Positions 43,966 through 53,867 are shown, counted from the stretch's first letter. The stretch: DNA of 64,000 nucleotides from Clostridiales bacterium (GCA_016933835.1 JAFGAC010000134.1:1-64000), one strand, 5' to 3'. Numbers and translations: made by a program. The notes: generated by a model not told the origin, from the letters alone.

Positions 43966-45182
43966 GATTCATCACCTGTAAAATATGCCATCATCAATTC
44001 CATCAATTCTTCTTTATGTTGATTTATAATACTTTCTGGATTTTCTTCATTATCAAATATTTGATATTTAATATGTTTCATATTTTTCATCATTTTTTTA
44101 TCTCCATTAGGATTATTCATAATCATCATCACTTCTTCTAAGACTTTATTGTCTTGAATCAAATCTTCCAATTTTTTAACATTTTTTAATTGGTATTTTT
44201 TAATTTCCAATGATTTTATATCCAAATCCTGAGCTAGTTCTTCTTCCAAATATTCAATTGACTCTACAGAATTCAGATACTTGACCATATTCGTCTGCCC
44301 AGTAATAAAGAGTCTGATAATTAAATTGCTTGAATTGTAGTTGAATGCAAGCAATTCTTCTGCTATAAGCCCTTTTAAAATATTGTAAAAGTCATACTCA
44401 GATCCGTATTCTCCCGTAATATCAATTGTCATGTGTTCAAAAAAAACAGTATTTAATGGTATAAACTCTATTTCAATAAGACCGTTGTCAACTTTTATAA
44501 AGTTTCCACCTTTTAACCCAGTTTCATTGATATTCAATCCTTGAATATTGCCTGAGTAAAAGATAGGATAGTCTTTAAATTGCATTCTTGAATGAATATG
44601 TCCCAGTGCCCAATAATCATATTTCTTATCAAGCAAATCTTCTAATGAAGTGGGCATATATTTTCCTTTTGTTTCATCAACTTCAACATTTTCAACCATC
44701 GTGTGAGCAATTCCAACAATAGGACGATCATCCATCTTTTTAGGAAACTTTCTAATTAAATTTCTTTTCTCATTATCGTTGATATGCCCTACACCAATAA
44801 TCCGACATACTTTGTCATGTTTATCTTTAATAATATATTCAGTCGGCACATCTCTATCAAATATATGTACATTATCACCAAATTTCGACTTCATATAAAT
44901 AACAGGATCATGATTACCAGGTGTATAAAAGACATGAATATTTTTTTCTCTCAATTTTTCAAAATTTTCCCATAGAAATTTTTCTGTATTTAGAGAAATT
45001 CTTTCATTGTCAAATAAATCTCCTGCTATTAAAAGTCCATCAATTTCTTCCTTAATGCAGAAATCGACAGCTTTTCGAAATGCATCCTTTTGACTGGCTT
45101 TTAAATCACTTCTGACGTTCGTATCTTTGCTCATTAAAGGAGCATCGAAATGAACATCAGCAATATGCAAGAATTTAAACAT
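43962..45182 (-). CDS. YhaO-like DNA repair exonuclease (SbcD/Mre11-type)
   Basis: A 406-residue calcineurin-like phosphoesterase with the metal-binding motifs HIADVHFDAPL, AGDLFDN, PGNHDP and GHIHSRMQ. It is the nuclease partner of the Rad50-like ATPase and should act on DNA ends. The ATG at 45180-45182 follows AAAGGGGG; an upstream ATG lies before that site. The stop overlaps the ATPase start by 4 bases. No LexA box was seen upstream. Confidence 0.88.
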   Translation of the reverse strand: MFKFLHIADVHFDAPLMSKDTNVRSDLKASQKDAFRKAVDFCIKEEIDGLLIAGDLFDNERISLNTEKFLWENFEKLREKNIHVFYTPGNHDPVIYMKSKFGDNVHIFDRDVPTEYIIKDKHDKVCRIIGVGHINDNEKRNLIRKFPKKMDDRPIVGIAHTMVENVEVDETKGKYMPTSLEDLLDKKYDYWALGHIHSRMQFKDYPIFYSGNIQGLNINETGLKGGNFIKVDNGLIEIEFIPLNTVFFEHMTIDITGEYGSEYDFYNILKGLIAEELLAFNYNSSNLIIRLFITGQTNMVKYLNSVESIEYLEEELAQDLDIKSLEIKKYQLKNVKKLEDLIQDNKVLEEVMMIMNNPNGDKKMMKNMKHIKYQIFDNEENPESIINQHKEELMELMMAYFTGDES

Positions 45183-45266
45183 GCTGATCCCCCTTTTCAT
45201 TCTATTTTAACACATCTCATATAAAAAAAGTTTAATACCCTATTATTTTAGTATATAATATTATTA

Positions 45267-45291
45267 AGAAATACTTTACGCTAAATGGAGG
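45267..45291 (+). promoter_or_regulatory. -10-like element and ribosome-binding site deciding a GTG start
   Basis: GGAGG (45287-45291) lies 7 bases before GTG (45299), while a TTG two codons earlier is only 1 base from it, so GTG is the start. A TATAAT-like sequence lies about 30 bases upstream with a poor -35 (TTTAAT). Confidence 0.6.
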
Positions 45292-45298
45292 TTTGATT

Positions 45299-46915
45299 GT
45301 GGACAAAATCTACAATAATATATATAGAGTCGTTAATCTTTTTCAAGAAAATTCATATCAAAAAATATACACTGGTGAATCTCTAGAAGATCCCAATCTT
45401 ATTGTTGTTATTAATGAGCTGATTAAAACAGACTCAAAAATGATGAATTTGATTGATAGTTTAAAAAATAATTTAGATCATCTGCTGTATTTCACTGAAA
45501 ATGATTCTTCTGCTATATTTATTACAAAATACGAAGAAGGTATGAGTATTTTTCAAATGATTGACAACATTCCAAATACAACTAATTTCAGAACCAATAT
45601 TCTTCATGATTATCTTAATACATTGAGAAAATTTGATTCTCTACCTTATATATTCCAATATATTTTATCGAGTCATTCACAATTTTACATAAAAGACCAT
45701 GATCTTATTCACAATGAATTGATTATAATTGATGAAGAAAAAATATCAAGTGACATTGAATTTGTCGATGTCAAGAAACGAATCAAAGAATTTGCCCTAA
45801 GAATGCTTGATTTTACAGCTCCTGAAAAAGATTCTGAGCTAATACTGCTCTTGAATTCTTTTTTCAAGAACATTGATATTGACCCTTCATTGGACTCTAT
45901 AGAGAAAATATACGATGACTATAAAAGAATATACATCTATGACATGTACTTGGATAAAAAAAATGTTTCAACATATTCAACTTTTGATGACAGAAGCCAA
46001 TCAGGAAATAATGCTGCATCTGATTTTTTAAATGATAGAAGCTCAAGTGAAAAGAAAAAATTTTATCTGCCATTTTCAAATAATAAAATATTTTTATTCC
46101 GACAAGATAAATATGCAGCCAATCCTCTATTTGTAGCCCTTATTATAATGGCTATCGCTATTGCTCTTTTTGCAGTTTTTACTCCTATGATCAATAAAAT
46201 CAAGAGTAATGATATTCCTATTGCATCCTTTGAAAAAGAAAAAATGGAAAATCAATGGAAATTTATCAATATGAGCAAAACTTTCAGCAAGAACAATAAA
46301 ATTGAGGAAGTTGAATGGACAGTTTATTCAGACAATGAATTGATTGATACCTTTAATACATACAACTTAAACTTGTCATTTACAACAGAAGGCATTTATA
46401 GAATATCATTACGTGTCATGGATTCATTTGGAAACTGGAGTGATGCTTACACTGAAGAAATTTACCATACGCAGTTAGATTTAGAACCCATTGAAGATCA
46501 GGATAATTTGGATAGTTCTCAAACTGAACCACTTGATAGTTATACAATCACTTTTGATGACCAAGTTTCCTTTGATGAGGAAGTTGTGAAAGCAGGCAGT
46601 AAATCAATAAAGATGATTTTTTCAGGAGATGAAACACACGGCATCAATTTGGATAAATTATTTTTAGACAACAATATCAAAATTTCACTTTGGGTGAAAG
46701 CGACTGATGATTCACCAGTGACTGTCACGGTTACAGGTCTAAACGGAAACGATAAAATTTTCTCCATGTCAAAAGTCCAATATCCACCTATTGATGAATG
46801 GAAGCAAATCAGTTTCAATACAAATACCGCGCATGCCAATAATCTAAGAATCAGCATCAATGCAGAAGATATGATCATATGGATAGATGATATCGAGATT
46901 AATTCCTATAAATAA
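45299..46915 (+). CDS. single-pass membrane protein: degenerate kinase-like inside, PKD-like and jelly-roll-like outside
   Basis: A 538-residue protein with no clear full-length relative that I recognise. Residues 1-170 resemble a protein kinase fold that has lost residues: a beta-3-like strand IVVINEL has Asn39 where the Lys should be, a hinge-like ITKYEEGMSIFQMI follows, and the catalytic-loop-like HDLIHNELIII keeps Asp135 and Asn139; FVDVK (Asp157) stands in for DFG. Then come a low-complexity linker (about 225-270), one membrane helix (about 276-299), a PKD/Ig-like domain (about 310-395) and a C-terminal beta-sandwich with WVKATDDSPVTVTV and DDIEI, like carbohydrate-binding jelly rolls. 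It stands alone, divergent from yhaO. It may link an outside ligand to an inside pseudokinase. Confidence 0.75.
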   Translation: MDKIYNNIYRVVNLFQENSYQKIYTGESLEDPNLIVVINELIKTDSKMMNLIDSLKNNLDHLLYFTENDSSAIFITKYEEGMSIFQMIDNIPNTTNFRTNILHDYLNTLRKFDSLPYIFQYILSSHSQFYIKDHDLIHNELIIIDEEKISSDIEFVDVKKRIKEFALRMLDFTAPEKDSELILLLNSFFKNIDIDPSLDSIEKIYDDYKRIYIYDMYLDKKNVSTYSTFDDRSQSGNNAASDFLNDRSSSEKKKFYLPFSNNKIFLFRQDKYAANPLFVALIIMAIAIALFAVFTPMINKIKSNDIPIASFEKEKMENQWKFINMSKTFSKNNKIEEVEWTVYSDNELIDTFNTYNLNLSFTTEGIYRISLRVMDSFGNWSDAYTEEIYHTQLDLEPIEDQDNLDSSQTEPLDSYTITFDDQVSFDEEVVKAGSKSIKMIFSGDETHGINLDKLFLDNNIKISLWVKATDDSPVTVTVTGLNGNDKIFSMSKVQYPPIDEWKQISFNTNTAHANNLRISINAEDMIIWIDDIEINSYK

Positions 46916-46916
46916 C

Positions 46917-46949
46917 AAAAAGATGAAATTTTAATAATTTCATCTTTTT
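46917..46949. terminator. bidirectional terminator between convergent genes
   Basis: Exact 14-base arms (46917-46930 and 46936-46949) with a 5-base loop. A-rich left and T-rich right ends serve both the membrane protein gene and the MocR gene on the other strand. Confidence 0.9.
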
Positions 46950-46952
46950 ATT

Positions 46953-48359
46953 TCAATAAATAATCATTTTATTTTTTTTATTGTAAATACATTTCAACAA
47001 CATGCGACTTAGAATTTTAATTCCTTCTTCTATTTTCTCTTCTTTAATACCTCCAAAACTCAATCTGATATAATCAGATTCCTTCACATTTTTATTAATA
47101 AAAAAATCAGACCCCTTATTAAATATGACACCCTCTTTTTTTGCATGTTTCAACAAAATATCAGAATCAATGCCTTCAGGCAATTTGAGCCAAAAACTAA
47201 TTCCGCCTTCAGGCATCAAAATACTGACATCTTTTGGCAAATAGTCATTGAATAGCTGAAATGATTTTTCTACTTTCCGCTTAAATATTTCGTTGATTTT
47301 AGCAATATGATCAATATAACTTTCGCTGCTAATAAAATCAGCCAGTGTTCTTTGCAGTATTCCCGAAGTTGCAATATCCGTCATTGCTTTAATATTTCCA
47401 ATGGCATCAACCAAACTATCTGGCAATATGACAAATGATACCCTGAGACCTGGCATCAGTATTTTAGAAAAACTTTTTATATATATAACTCTGTCATATT
47501 TATCAAAACTCTTTAAACTAATGACTTCATTTCCATAGTTGATATCATTGGTATAATCATCTTCTATAATATAAAAGTTGTATTGACAGGCTAGCTCTAA
47601 CAATTTTTTTTTGGTGGCTTCAGTATAACTGCACCCAGTCGGATTTTGGAAATTAGGCATTGTATACATCAATTTAGGTTTATTCCAGTCAAGTTCTTTT
47701 TGCAGTCTAATCAAATCCAAATCACCGTCTACATATGGTATCCCAACAATTTTAACACCCATTGATTTAAAATACTGATAGGCTCCTTTATATGTTGGAT
47801 TTTCTAAAAACACGCATTCATTTTTTTGCAAAAAATTCCTAGATACAATATCAATTCCCTGTTGAGCACCTGATATAATCATAATATTATCTATAGATGT
47901 TTCTATTCCTTGGTTCGAGAGCACTTTTTTTAATTCAACTCTTAAAGGTTCATACCCTGATACATCATGAAAAGAGAACGCTTTTCCTTTATCTCTTGAT
48001 AAAACACGATTGAAAGATTCTTTAAATTCTTCCACAGGAAAATAATCAGTTGAAATAATCGATTGACTGAAATCATAGTAATAATCCTTATTCTCAATTT
48101 TTAAATTTTCAATTTCAATGTCATTGAATTCTTTTACATAGGAGCCCTTTCCAGATACCTTATACACATACCCCTTATTTTTCAAATAGTTATAAGCTGC
48201 GACGACTGTATCTTTATTGACACACAATTCTTCAGAAAGCCTTCGAATAGAAGGTAACTGATCATTCGGTGATAAACCCTGATTGAGTATCATTTTTTCA
48301 ATATGATTTGCAATATTTAAATATATAGGGTTATTTTCATCCATTTCAAATTTCCACAT
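46953..48359 (-). CDS. MocR/PdxR-type regulator (GntR HTH plus aminotransferase domain)
   Basis: A 468-residue protein with an N-terminal GntR winged helix-turn-helix (about 10-75, LPSIRRLSEELCVNKDTVVAAYNYLKNKGYVYKVSGKGSYV) and a class I aminotransferase-like domain (about 100-455). The PLP lysine region reads YIKSFSKILMPGLRVS. Such regulators control vitamin B6, GABA or amino-acid genes; the target here is unknown. It starts at ATG with GGAGG and lies directly after the 6S RNA terminator. Confidence 0.92.
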   Translation of the reverse strand: MWKFEMDENNPIYLNIANHIEKMILNQGLSPNDQLPSIRRLSEELCVNKDTVVAAYNYLKNKGYVYKVSGKGSYVKEFNDIEIENLKIENKDYYYDFSQSIISTDYFPVEEFKESFNRVLSRDKGKAFSFHDVSGYEPLRVELKKVLSNQGIETSIDNIMIISGAQQGIDIVSRNFLQKNECVFLENPTYKGAYQYFKSMGVKIVGIPYVDGDLDLIRLQKELDWNKPKLMYTMPNFQNPTGCSYTEATKKKLLELACQYNFYIIEDDYTNDINYGNEVISLKSFDKYDRVIYIKSFSKILMPGLRVSFVILPDSLVDAIGNIKAMTDIATSGILQRTLADFISSESYIDHIAKINEIFKRKVEKSFQLFNDYLPKDVSILMPEGGISFWLKLPEGIDSDILLKHAKKEGVIFNKGSDFFINKNVKESDYIRLSFGGIKEEKIEEGIKILSRMLLKCIYNKKNKMIIY

Positions 48360-48373
48360 TAAATTTCCTCCAC

Positions 48374-48399
48374 AAAAAAACCTTCATATAAAATGAAGG
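48374..48399 (-). terminator. intrinsic terminator of the 6S RNA gene
   Basis: A hairpin CCTTCAT / ATGAAGG followed on the minus strand by seven T (48374-48380). The MocR ribosome-binding site is only about 10 bases further, so part of the MocR transcription may be 6S read-through. Confidence 0.85.
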
Positions 48400-48571
48400 T
48401 CCAAGATGCCGTTACATATACAATTCAGGACCACGTCTCACAACGTGGGTGCACTACCTGCTGTTTCTGACGTCCACATATAAAATAAGGCATGTCATCC
48501 GCAATAGGACACGAACTCCCCTAATTCAATTTGGTGGTTGAATTATATTGCGTAACGTACATCTCAGGCTA
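48374..48571 (-). ncRNA. ssrS: 6S RNA
   Basis: A strong promoter is followed by about 198 bases without a coding frame. The ends match the 6S closing helix: the 5' part has CCTGAGATGTACG and the 3' part CGGCATCTTGG, close to E. coli 6S (CUCUGAGAUGUUCG and CGGCAUCUCGG), and they pair with each other. Further in, the two sides hold AT-rich complementary parts (such as GTTAC / GTAAC), a hairpin with AATTCAA / TTGAATT, and a stable hairpin CCCACGT / ACGTGG near the end. The 3' end runs into a terminator (48381-48399) with a run of T. 6S RNA binds sigma-70-type RNA polymerase and acts as a decoy promoter in stationary phase. Confidence 0.87.
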
Positions 48572-48577
48572 ATTTTA

Positions 48578-48606
48578 TTATACCCTATAAAACTCGATTT
48601 TTCAAA
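48578..48606 (-). promoter_or_regulatory. promoter of the 6S RNA gene
   Basis: On the minus strand TTGAAA (48601-48606) and TATAAT (48578-48583) are separated by 17 bases, a near-consensus promoter starting at about 48571. It lies 17 bases after the stop of the fusion-protein gene. Confidence 0.85.
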
Positions 48607-48622
48607 GTATAGATTCATTCTG

Positions 48623-49855
48623 TCAATATGAAACTTTCATACCTTCTTCAATGCTGTCTGTAGGATTGAGAATTACAATGTCACCTTCAGAAAGCCCATC
48701 TAAAATTTCATAACGCTGATTGCCTTTAATTCCAATTTGAACTGCTTTCAATACAGTTTTTCCATTTTGCACTAAATAGACAAACTCATCGCCATTATAT
48801 TTTAAAATAGTATCTTTACTGATTGTCAGAGAATTTTCATTGTGATCAACTATAAACTCAATATCAACTTCTCTTCCAATAAGCCCAAAAGCATAATCTA
48901 CATCTATCTCCACTACACCTTTAAGTTGACTGACTCCTAAATTAGATATTATTTCCTTTAAAGCAGGATGTATTTTTCTTATGCTTCCATCCACTTCTTT
49001 TCCATCAAAACTTAAAATAACAGGTGTCATATCATTCAGCAATATTAAATCTTCTTCCAATAAGTTGGATTCAATAAAATACTTTTTTTTGTAAATTTGC
49101 ACTGTTGGTGCACCGGTCATAACAAAAACACTCTCATTAACATAAATCTCACTTATTATTCCATCGAAAGGGGCTTTTATAACATATTCATCGATTTCAT
49201 CTTTTAACATTTCCAATTTTGTTTCCAATGATTTCAATTGATATCGATACTGCTCAATCAAATCTTGACTAGAACCGCTCGCTATTGCATTTGTCTCATT
49301 TAATGCCATGCTATAATTCATCTCGCTTATTTTGTATGAGAGCTCGAGTGAATCCATTTCAGATTGACTGATTGCACCAGATTCAAATAAAATTACTGCA
49401 TTATCATAGTCTTTTTTCGATCGATCAAAATTTTCTTTGGCAATTTTCGCAGAATCTTTATAATTCTCAATTGTTGATTTATTATAAGGTTTTATTAAAT
49501 ATGAGATATTGCTTTCAAGCGCTTTTATTTCATATGATAGTGATTCCAACTGATATCGCAATGCTTTGTCATCAATTTCAACTAAAATATCACCTTCTTC
49601 AGCTTCATCTCCTATAGCCACTTTAACCTCGAGAACTTTTCCACTGCCAATAGAAATTAAATCAACTTTTTCTTCACTCTTAACTGTTCCAGTATCTTTC
49701 ACCGATGCATAGACTGCTTCCATCTTCACTAAATCGACATCTACTTTTTCAGTCTGCATCATCTGATAATAAACCCAGAATCCTATTGATGATGATAATG
49801 CCACAACAATTATAATCCAAAAAAATTTAGATTTGAATTTGATTTTTTTAAACAT
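48623..49855 (-). CDS. MacA-like membrane fusion protein of an ABC exporter
   Basis: A 410-residue HlyD-type adaptor with an N-terminal membrane anchor (about 11-31), a lipoyl half (VAIGDEAEEGDILVEIDD, about 78-93), a coiled-coil hairpin (about 95-225), a second lipoyl half (VIKAPFDGIISEIYVNE) and a beta-barrel, ending in a GLSEGDIVILNP tail. It lies 10 bases after the permease gene and should connect the FtsX-type permease to the outside. Confidence 0.88.
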   Translation of the reverse strand: MFKKIKFKSKFFWIIIVVALSSSIGFWVYYQMMQTEKVDVDLVKMEAVYASVKDTGTVKSEEKVDLISIGSGKVLEVKVAIGDEAEEGDILVEIDDKALRYQLESLSYEIKALESNISYLIKPYNKSTIENYKDSAKIAKENFDRSKKDYDNAVILFESGAISQSEMDSLELSYKISEMNYSMALNETNAIASGSSQDLIEQYRYQLKSLETKLEMLKDEIDEYVIKAPFDGIISEIYVNESVFVMTGAPTVQIYKKKYFIESNLLEEDLILLNDMTPVILSFDGKEVDGSIRKIHPALKEIISNLGVSQLKGVVEIDVDYAFGLIGREVDIEFIVDHNENSLTISKDTILKYNGDEFVYLVQNGKTVLKAVQIGIKGNQRYEILDGLSEGDIVILNPTDSIEEGMKVSY

Positions 49856-49865
49856 CTGAATCCCC

Positions 49866-52217
49866 CTAAGTCATTCTATTTTTAAGCGCATCGATAAAAT
49901 TCAACCGGTGAATTTTCTCATAAGTTGCAACTACTGAAATAATAACAAAGCAACTTGTCAATGCGGCAGTTTTTAAATGTGCAATTGGAGTTGCCGCCAA
50001 ATCCATTGTATACAAATCGTTGTTAAAAGTTTCTCCTATAGAAATAAGCATTGCCTGCCCCATTGGCACACCAATCAATATACCTATAATCGAAATAATC
50101 AAGGTTTCTCTTGTAATCATTTTAAATATTTCTATCTTGCTGAATCCCATCACTCGCATAGATGAAAATTCCAATTGTCGCTCATTAATTGTCATTATTC
50201 CTGAATTATAAACAATGGCAAAGCCGAGAATTCCAGCAAAAACAATCATAAGAGTAACGCTGTAGATGGTATAATCCATGAATTCCATAAACATATCACT
50301 AATATCCTGCAACGATTGAACTGAAGCAATCATTGGATAATCTTCCAAAATAGATTTGACATCTTCATCACTATTTAACATGACACTGTTGATAAGTCCC
50401 TTATCAACCATCATTTTTTGCATATAATCGATATTTATATACATATTTATTCCCAGTGATTGTTTAATTATTCCTTTTACTTTTACGGATATATCATCTT
50501 TACCCGGTATATAGGTCTTGAGAAAAATTTCATCTCCTACTTGATAACCAAACGTATTGACAACACTCTCTGTTATCAATACACCTTCGTCAGGTATTTG
50601 AATTGTTTTCCCATTTATATCTGTAAAGTGATACATTTGAGTTTCTTGATTGATTCCTACCATCGTTACTATTTTATTTTCCAGACCATTTTCAATTTCA
50701 AAAGGAATTTCCAGTTTCCCTTCAATTATACTTGCCTGAGTATCCTTCTCAATATCTAAAATATTAGTATCTGAAACAAAATTCTGGAAATTTACGTTAT
50801 ACTGCATTGTCTGAAACTCTTCAAACTGTGAGACAAAAAGCACATCGTAAATATCTACAATACTGATTGGCATAAGGCTTAAACTGTAAGTCATAGCAAC
50901 TCCAATCATTGTAAAAAACAATCTTTTTTTATTTCGCAGTGCCGAGCGTATTATCGATTTCCAATCGAATTGAATTTTACTCCACAATTTATCAAATTTC
51001 TCCAACCATATTTTCTTGCCTATCTTTGGAGGCTCAGGTCTCATAGACTCGGCAGGATGAATTTTCAATACACTCCTACTTCCCCAGACACCGGCTGCCA
51101 CAGTAAAAACACTGGACATGAGTATAGCCTTAATTGCAAAAACAGGATAAAAAACAGCTGTGAGCATTGGGATGTTAAAAAAATTGTCAACGTACAGTTT
51201 TGCCATCATACCTGAAAATCGAAAACCAAGCACAATCCCAAATATTGATCCTACTAATCCTATCAAAACAGTAAGTTTCGAATAGTGAAACACAATATTT
51301 TTGTTAGTATATCCCATCGCTTTAAGGACACCTATCATCATGCGGTCGTTTTTTATTAACCGGTTAATCATGAACACCATAATGACAGCCGCCACTGAAA
51401 GAAATATTACTGGAATAACCGACACCATTTGCCTGCCACCATTAATTTCTTCATTCAACATTCTATTTGATATCTGATTTTTTTTGTCAGTCATGCCCAC
51501 TATACCGAATTTGTCATAATTTTCATCAATTTCGTCAAGGACATCTTGTACCACTATATCTTCTTCTACTGTGAAAACAGCTTCATTGTATGAATTCCCC
51601 AAATCTAGAACATTTTGAGCAAAAGCTTGTGTTACATAAATGACACCATATTTTTTGGCATCTGGCAAGAGCGTCTGTTCATTTTCAATCAGGTAGACAA
51701 ATTCAGGTGAATCAACAATATTTTTAATGGTCATTTCATATTTTTTACCATAAACAATAATTGTGAGTTCATCTCCTATTGAATATCCTCTAGCCTTTGC
51801 AAATTGACTGACAACAAAAATTTCACGATCAGAGTCCAATGTTTTAATTCCAGATTTAAAAAACAATTGATTAATTCCATCTATCTCAGGAATACTTATC
51901 ATCTTAGCCCTTACATTTTCTTCTTCAATATCTATTTTAACTTCATCAATAATTCTTCCCTCGATATTTTCAATTCCATTTATCTCACCTACTTTTGAAA
52001 TATTCGATTCAGAAATAGAAGAAAAATCAACATAACCATCAGCAAAATTCGTCAATTCATAATAATCTTTTACTGTCACATCGAGATTATTCATGGCCAT
52101 TCCAAAAGCGATATAACTCATAAGACCAATGATAATAACCAAAGTAATAGCTATATATTGGGTTTTAGATCGATTGAGAACTCTCAAAACTCTTACATCA
52201 AGTTTTTTCATTACCAT
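49866..52217 (-). CDS. MacB/FtsX-type ABC exporter permease
   Basis: A 783-residue permease with two FtsX-type units: an N-terminal helix (about 20-40), an outer loop (about 45-265), three helices (about 270-395), a second helix near 435, a second outer loop (about 460-655) and three C-terminal helices (about 660-770). This matches large LolC/MacB-like permeases with two core domains in one chain. The start ATG overlaps the ATPase stop by 7 bases, so they are coupled. Confidence 0.9.
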   Translation of the reverse strand: MVMKKLDVRVLRVLNRSKTQYIAITLVIIIGLMSYIAFGMAMNNLDVTVKDYYELTNFADGYVDFSSISESNISKVGEINGIENIEGRIIDEVKIDIEEENVRAKMISIPEIDGINQLFFKSGIKTLDSDREIFVVSQFAKARGYSIGDELTIIVYGKKYEMTIKNIVDSPEFVYLIENEQTLLPDAKKYGVIYVTQAFAQNVLDLGNSYNEAVFTVEEDIVVQDVLDEIDENYDKFGIVGMTDKKNQISNRMLNEEINGGRQMVSVIPVIFLSVAAVIMVFMINRLIKNDRMMIGVLKAMGYTNKNIVFHYSKLTVLIGLVGSIFGIVLGFRFSGMMAKLYVDNFFNIPMLTAVFYPVFAIKAILMSSVFTVAAGVWGSRSVLKIHPAESMRPEPPKIGKKIWLEKFDKLWSKIQFDWKSIIRSALRNKKRLFFTMIGVAMTYSLSLMPISIVDIYDVLFVSQFEEFQTMQYNVNFQNFVSDTNILDIEKDTQASIIEGKLEIPFEIENGLENKIVTMVGINQETQMYHFTDINGKTIQIPDEGVLITESVVNTFGYQVGDEIFLKTYIPGKDDISVKVKGIIKQSLGINMYINIDYMQKMMVDKGLINSVMLNSDEDVKSILEDYPMIASVQSLQDISDMFMEFMDYTIYSVTLMIVFAGILGFAIVYNSGIMTINERQLEFSSMRVMGFSKIEIFKMITRETLIISIIGILIGVPMGQAMLISIGETFNNDLYTMDLAATPIAHLKTAALTSCFVIISVVATYEKIHRLNFIDALKNRMT

Positions 52218-52915
52218 TCAATCCTTTCTGGATCTATCGGATTTTCATTGATTTCATTATGAGTAATTATTCCACTCCTGAGCTTGATGACTCTATCAGC
52301 AATACCTGCGATGGCAGCATTATGAGTGATTACAATGACTGTTTTATTGTATTTTTTATTGACGCGTATCAACAATTTCAATATATTGACACCCGTACTG
52401 TAATCCAAGGCACCTGTCGGTTCATCACATAGAAGTAATCCAGGATTTTTTGCAACTGCTCTCGCAATAGCGACTCTTTGTTGCTCGCCTCCTGAAAGTT
52501 GTGAAGGAAAATGGTTCGCACGCTCATCTAACTCAACTTCTTGAATAATTTCATTGATATTCAACGGATTAAGTGCAATTTCAGTTGCCAATTCAATATT
52601 TTCTTTTGCTGTCAAATTTGCCATCAAATTATAAAATTGAAAAACAAACCCAATCTTATATCGTCTGAATTCAGTCAATTGCCGGTCATCATATGTCGTT
52701 AATTCTTTCCCTTCTACAAATACAGTTCCTTGTGTTGGTAGATCCATCCCACCTAGAAGATTTAAGAGCGTACTCTTTCCACTCCCACTAGGGCCTAAAA
52801 TCACTACAAACTCACCTTCACTGATAGTAAAATTGATATCTCGAATTGCATTGACCTCGATTTCTCCCATTTTATAAGTTTTTTTCAATCCCTCTACTTT
52901 TATAAAATCTTGCAT
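52211..52915 (-). CDS. ABC transporter ATP-binding protein (MacB/LolD type)
   Basis: A 234-residue ATPase with Walker [10 protein letters not shown], signature LSGGEQQR, Walker [13 protein letters not shown] and the Q-loop. It belongs to the class that works with FtsX-type permeases in lipoprotein or peptide export. Its ATG is 1 base after the pseudouridine synthase stop. Confidence 0.94.
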   Translation of the reverse strand: MQDFIKVEGLKKTYKMGEIEVNAIRDINFTISEGEFVVILGPSGSGKSTLLNLLGGMDLPTQGTVFVEGKELTTYDDRQLTEFRRYKIGFVFQFYNLMANLTAKENIELATEIALNPLNINEIIQEVELDERANHFPSQLSGGEQQRVAIARAVAKNPGLLLCDEPTGALDYSTGVNILKLLIRVNKKYNKTVIVITHNAAIAGIADRVIKLRSGIITHNEINENPIDPERIEW

Positions 52916-53797
52916 TTAATCACCCCGCAATATTTTCAATGCATTTTCCATGTCTTTTTTGAAAGGTGCCTTCAAGTAAATCTTTTCACCTGTAACAGGA
53001 TGAAAAAAATCCATGCTTGTGCAGTGTAGAAATTGACGTTCTATAAGGTCTGATTTTTTATAATACAGTTCATCTCCAACAATCGGATGCCCGATATGTT
53101 CTAAATGTACTCTAATTTGGTGTGTTCTCCCTGTAAAAAGCTTAATATCCAACAGAGTAAATCCATTTATTCTCTCAATAACTTTATATTGGGTCTTTGA
53201 TGGTTTCCCATCTTCACGTACCACCCGATTGATTGAATCTTCTGATTCTCTTTCAATAGGCAAATCAATGATATCAGTATTTTTTTCAACAACACCTTGA
53301 ACTAATGCAACATATTCTTTATTCACTCTGTCTATCTTCATTTCTTCGGAAAGTTGATGATGAATAAACTGATTCTTTGCAACAATGATCACTCCAGAAG
53401 TATCTCGATCCAATCTATTCACAAATCTTATCTTGCTTATATCACCTTTTTCAGAAAGATAATAAGCGATGTGATTCATCAAAGTACCTGTAGGATGTCC
53501 TTTTGTTGGATGAACTACTAAAAAAGGCTCCTTGTTGATTGCAAGTATCATATCGTCTTCATAAATGATTTCTAAATTGCCTTCTTCAATTTCAAAAGTG
53601 TTTTCTTCATAATCGAAATTCACCTCTAAAACATCAGCTTCTCTCAAGAATTCATGCGGCATTCTGTTTTTATTATTAACAGTAATTTTTTTGCTTTTTT
53701 TTAATTTTGTGTACAACCTGCTTGATATCCCCATTTTGTTTTTCATTATCTCTTTAATTGTCAGACTTTCATCTTCTTTTTTTACGATATATTTCAT
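52916..53797 (-). CDS. RluA-family pseudouridine synthase
   Basis: A 293-residue pseudouridine synthase with an N-terminal S4-like region and a catalytic core with the catalytic Asp in RLDRDTSG and the segment LFTGRTHQIRVHL. It should modify rRNA or tRNA, but the target within the RluA/C/D group is not set. I chose the ATG behind GGGGAG (53795-53797) over two upstream options. It is the first gene of the ABC exporter operon, an unusual pairing. Confidence 0.9.
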   Translation of the reverse strand: MKYIVKKEDESLTIKEIMKNKMGISSRLYTKLKKSKKITVNNKNRMPHEFLREADVLEVNFDYEENTFEIEEGNLEIIYEDDMILAINKEPFLVVHPTKGHPTGTLMNHIAYYLSEKGDISKIRFVNRLDRDTSGVIIVAKNQFIHHQLSEEMKIDRVNKEYVALVQGVVEKNTDIIDLPIERESEDSINRVVREDGKPSKTQYKVIERINGFTLLDIKLFTGRTHQIRVHLEHIGHPIVGDELYYKKSDLIERQFLHCTSMDFFHPVTGEKIYLKAPFKKDMENALKILRGD

Positions 53798-53817
53798 ATT
53801 TCTCCCCATTAAAAAAT

Positions 53818-53839
53818 AATATGACCATTTAGTCATATT
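53818..53839. promoter_or_regulatory. perfect palindromic operator at the RluA-ABC operon promoter
   Basis: AATATGAC (53818-53825) and GTCATATT (53832-53839) are exact reverse complements with a 6-base centre. It overlaps the -10 and the transcription start of the operon, so a bound repressor would block it. The regulator is unknown and no regulator gene is adjacent. Confidence 0.6.
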
Positions 53840-53864
53840 ATACCTTACCTCACATTTATTTCAA
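53837..53864 (-). promoter_or_regulatory. promoter of the RluA-ABC exporter operon
   Basis: On the minus strand TTGAAA (53859-53864) and TATAAT (53837-53842) with a 16-base spacer. It lies directly after the fabI terminator (53868-53897). Confidence 0.8.
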
Positions 53865-53867
53865 CCT

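Noticed and set aside
48360-48622. Riboswitch upstream of the MocR gene
   Set aside because: The region has its own promoter, complementary 5' and 3' ends and a terminator, and the ends match 6S RNA; no known riboswitch core was seen.
50460-50759. 99-codon plus-strand frame opposite the ABC permease
   Set aside because: Antisense; Phe/Tyr/Ile-rich shadow of the outer loop of the permease.
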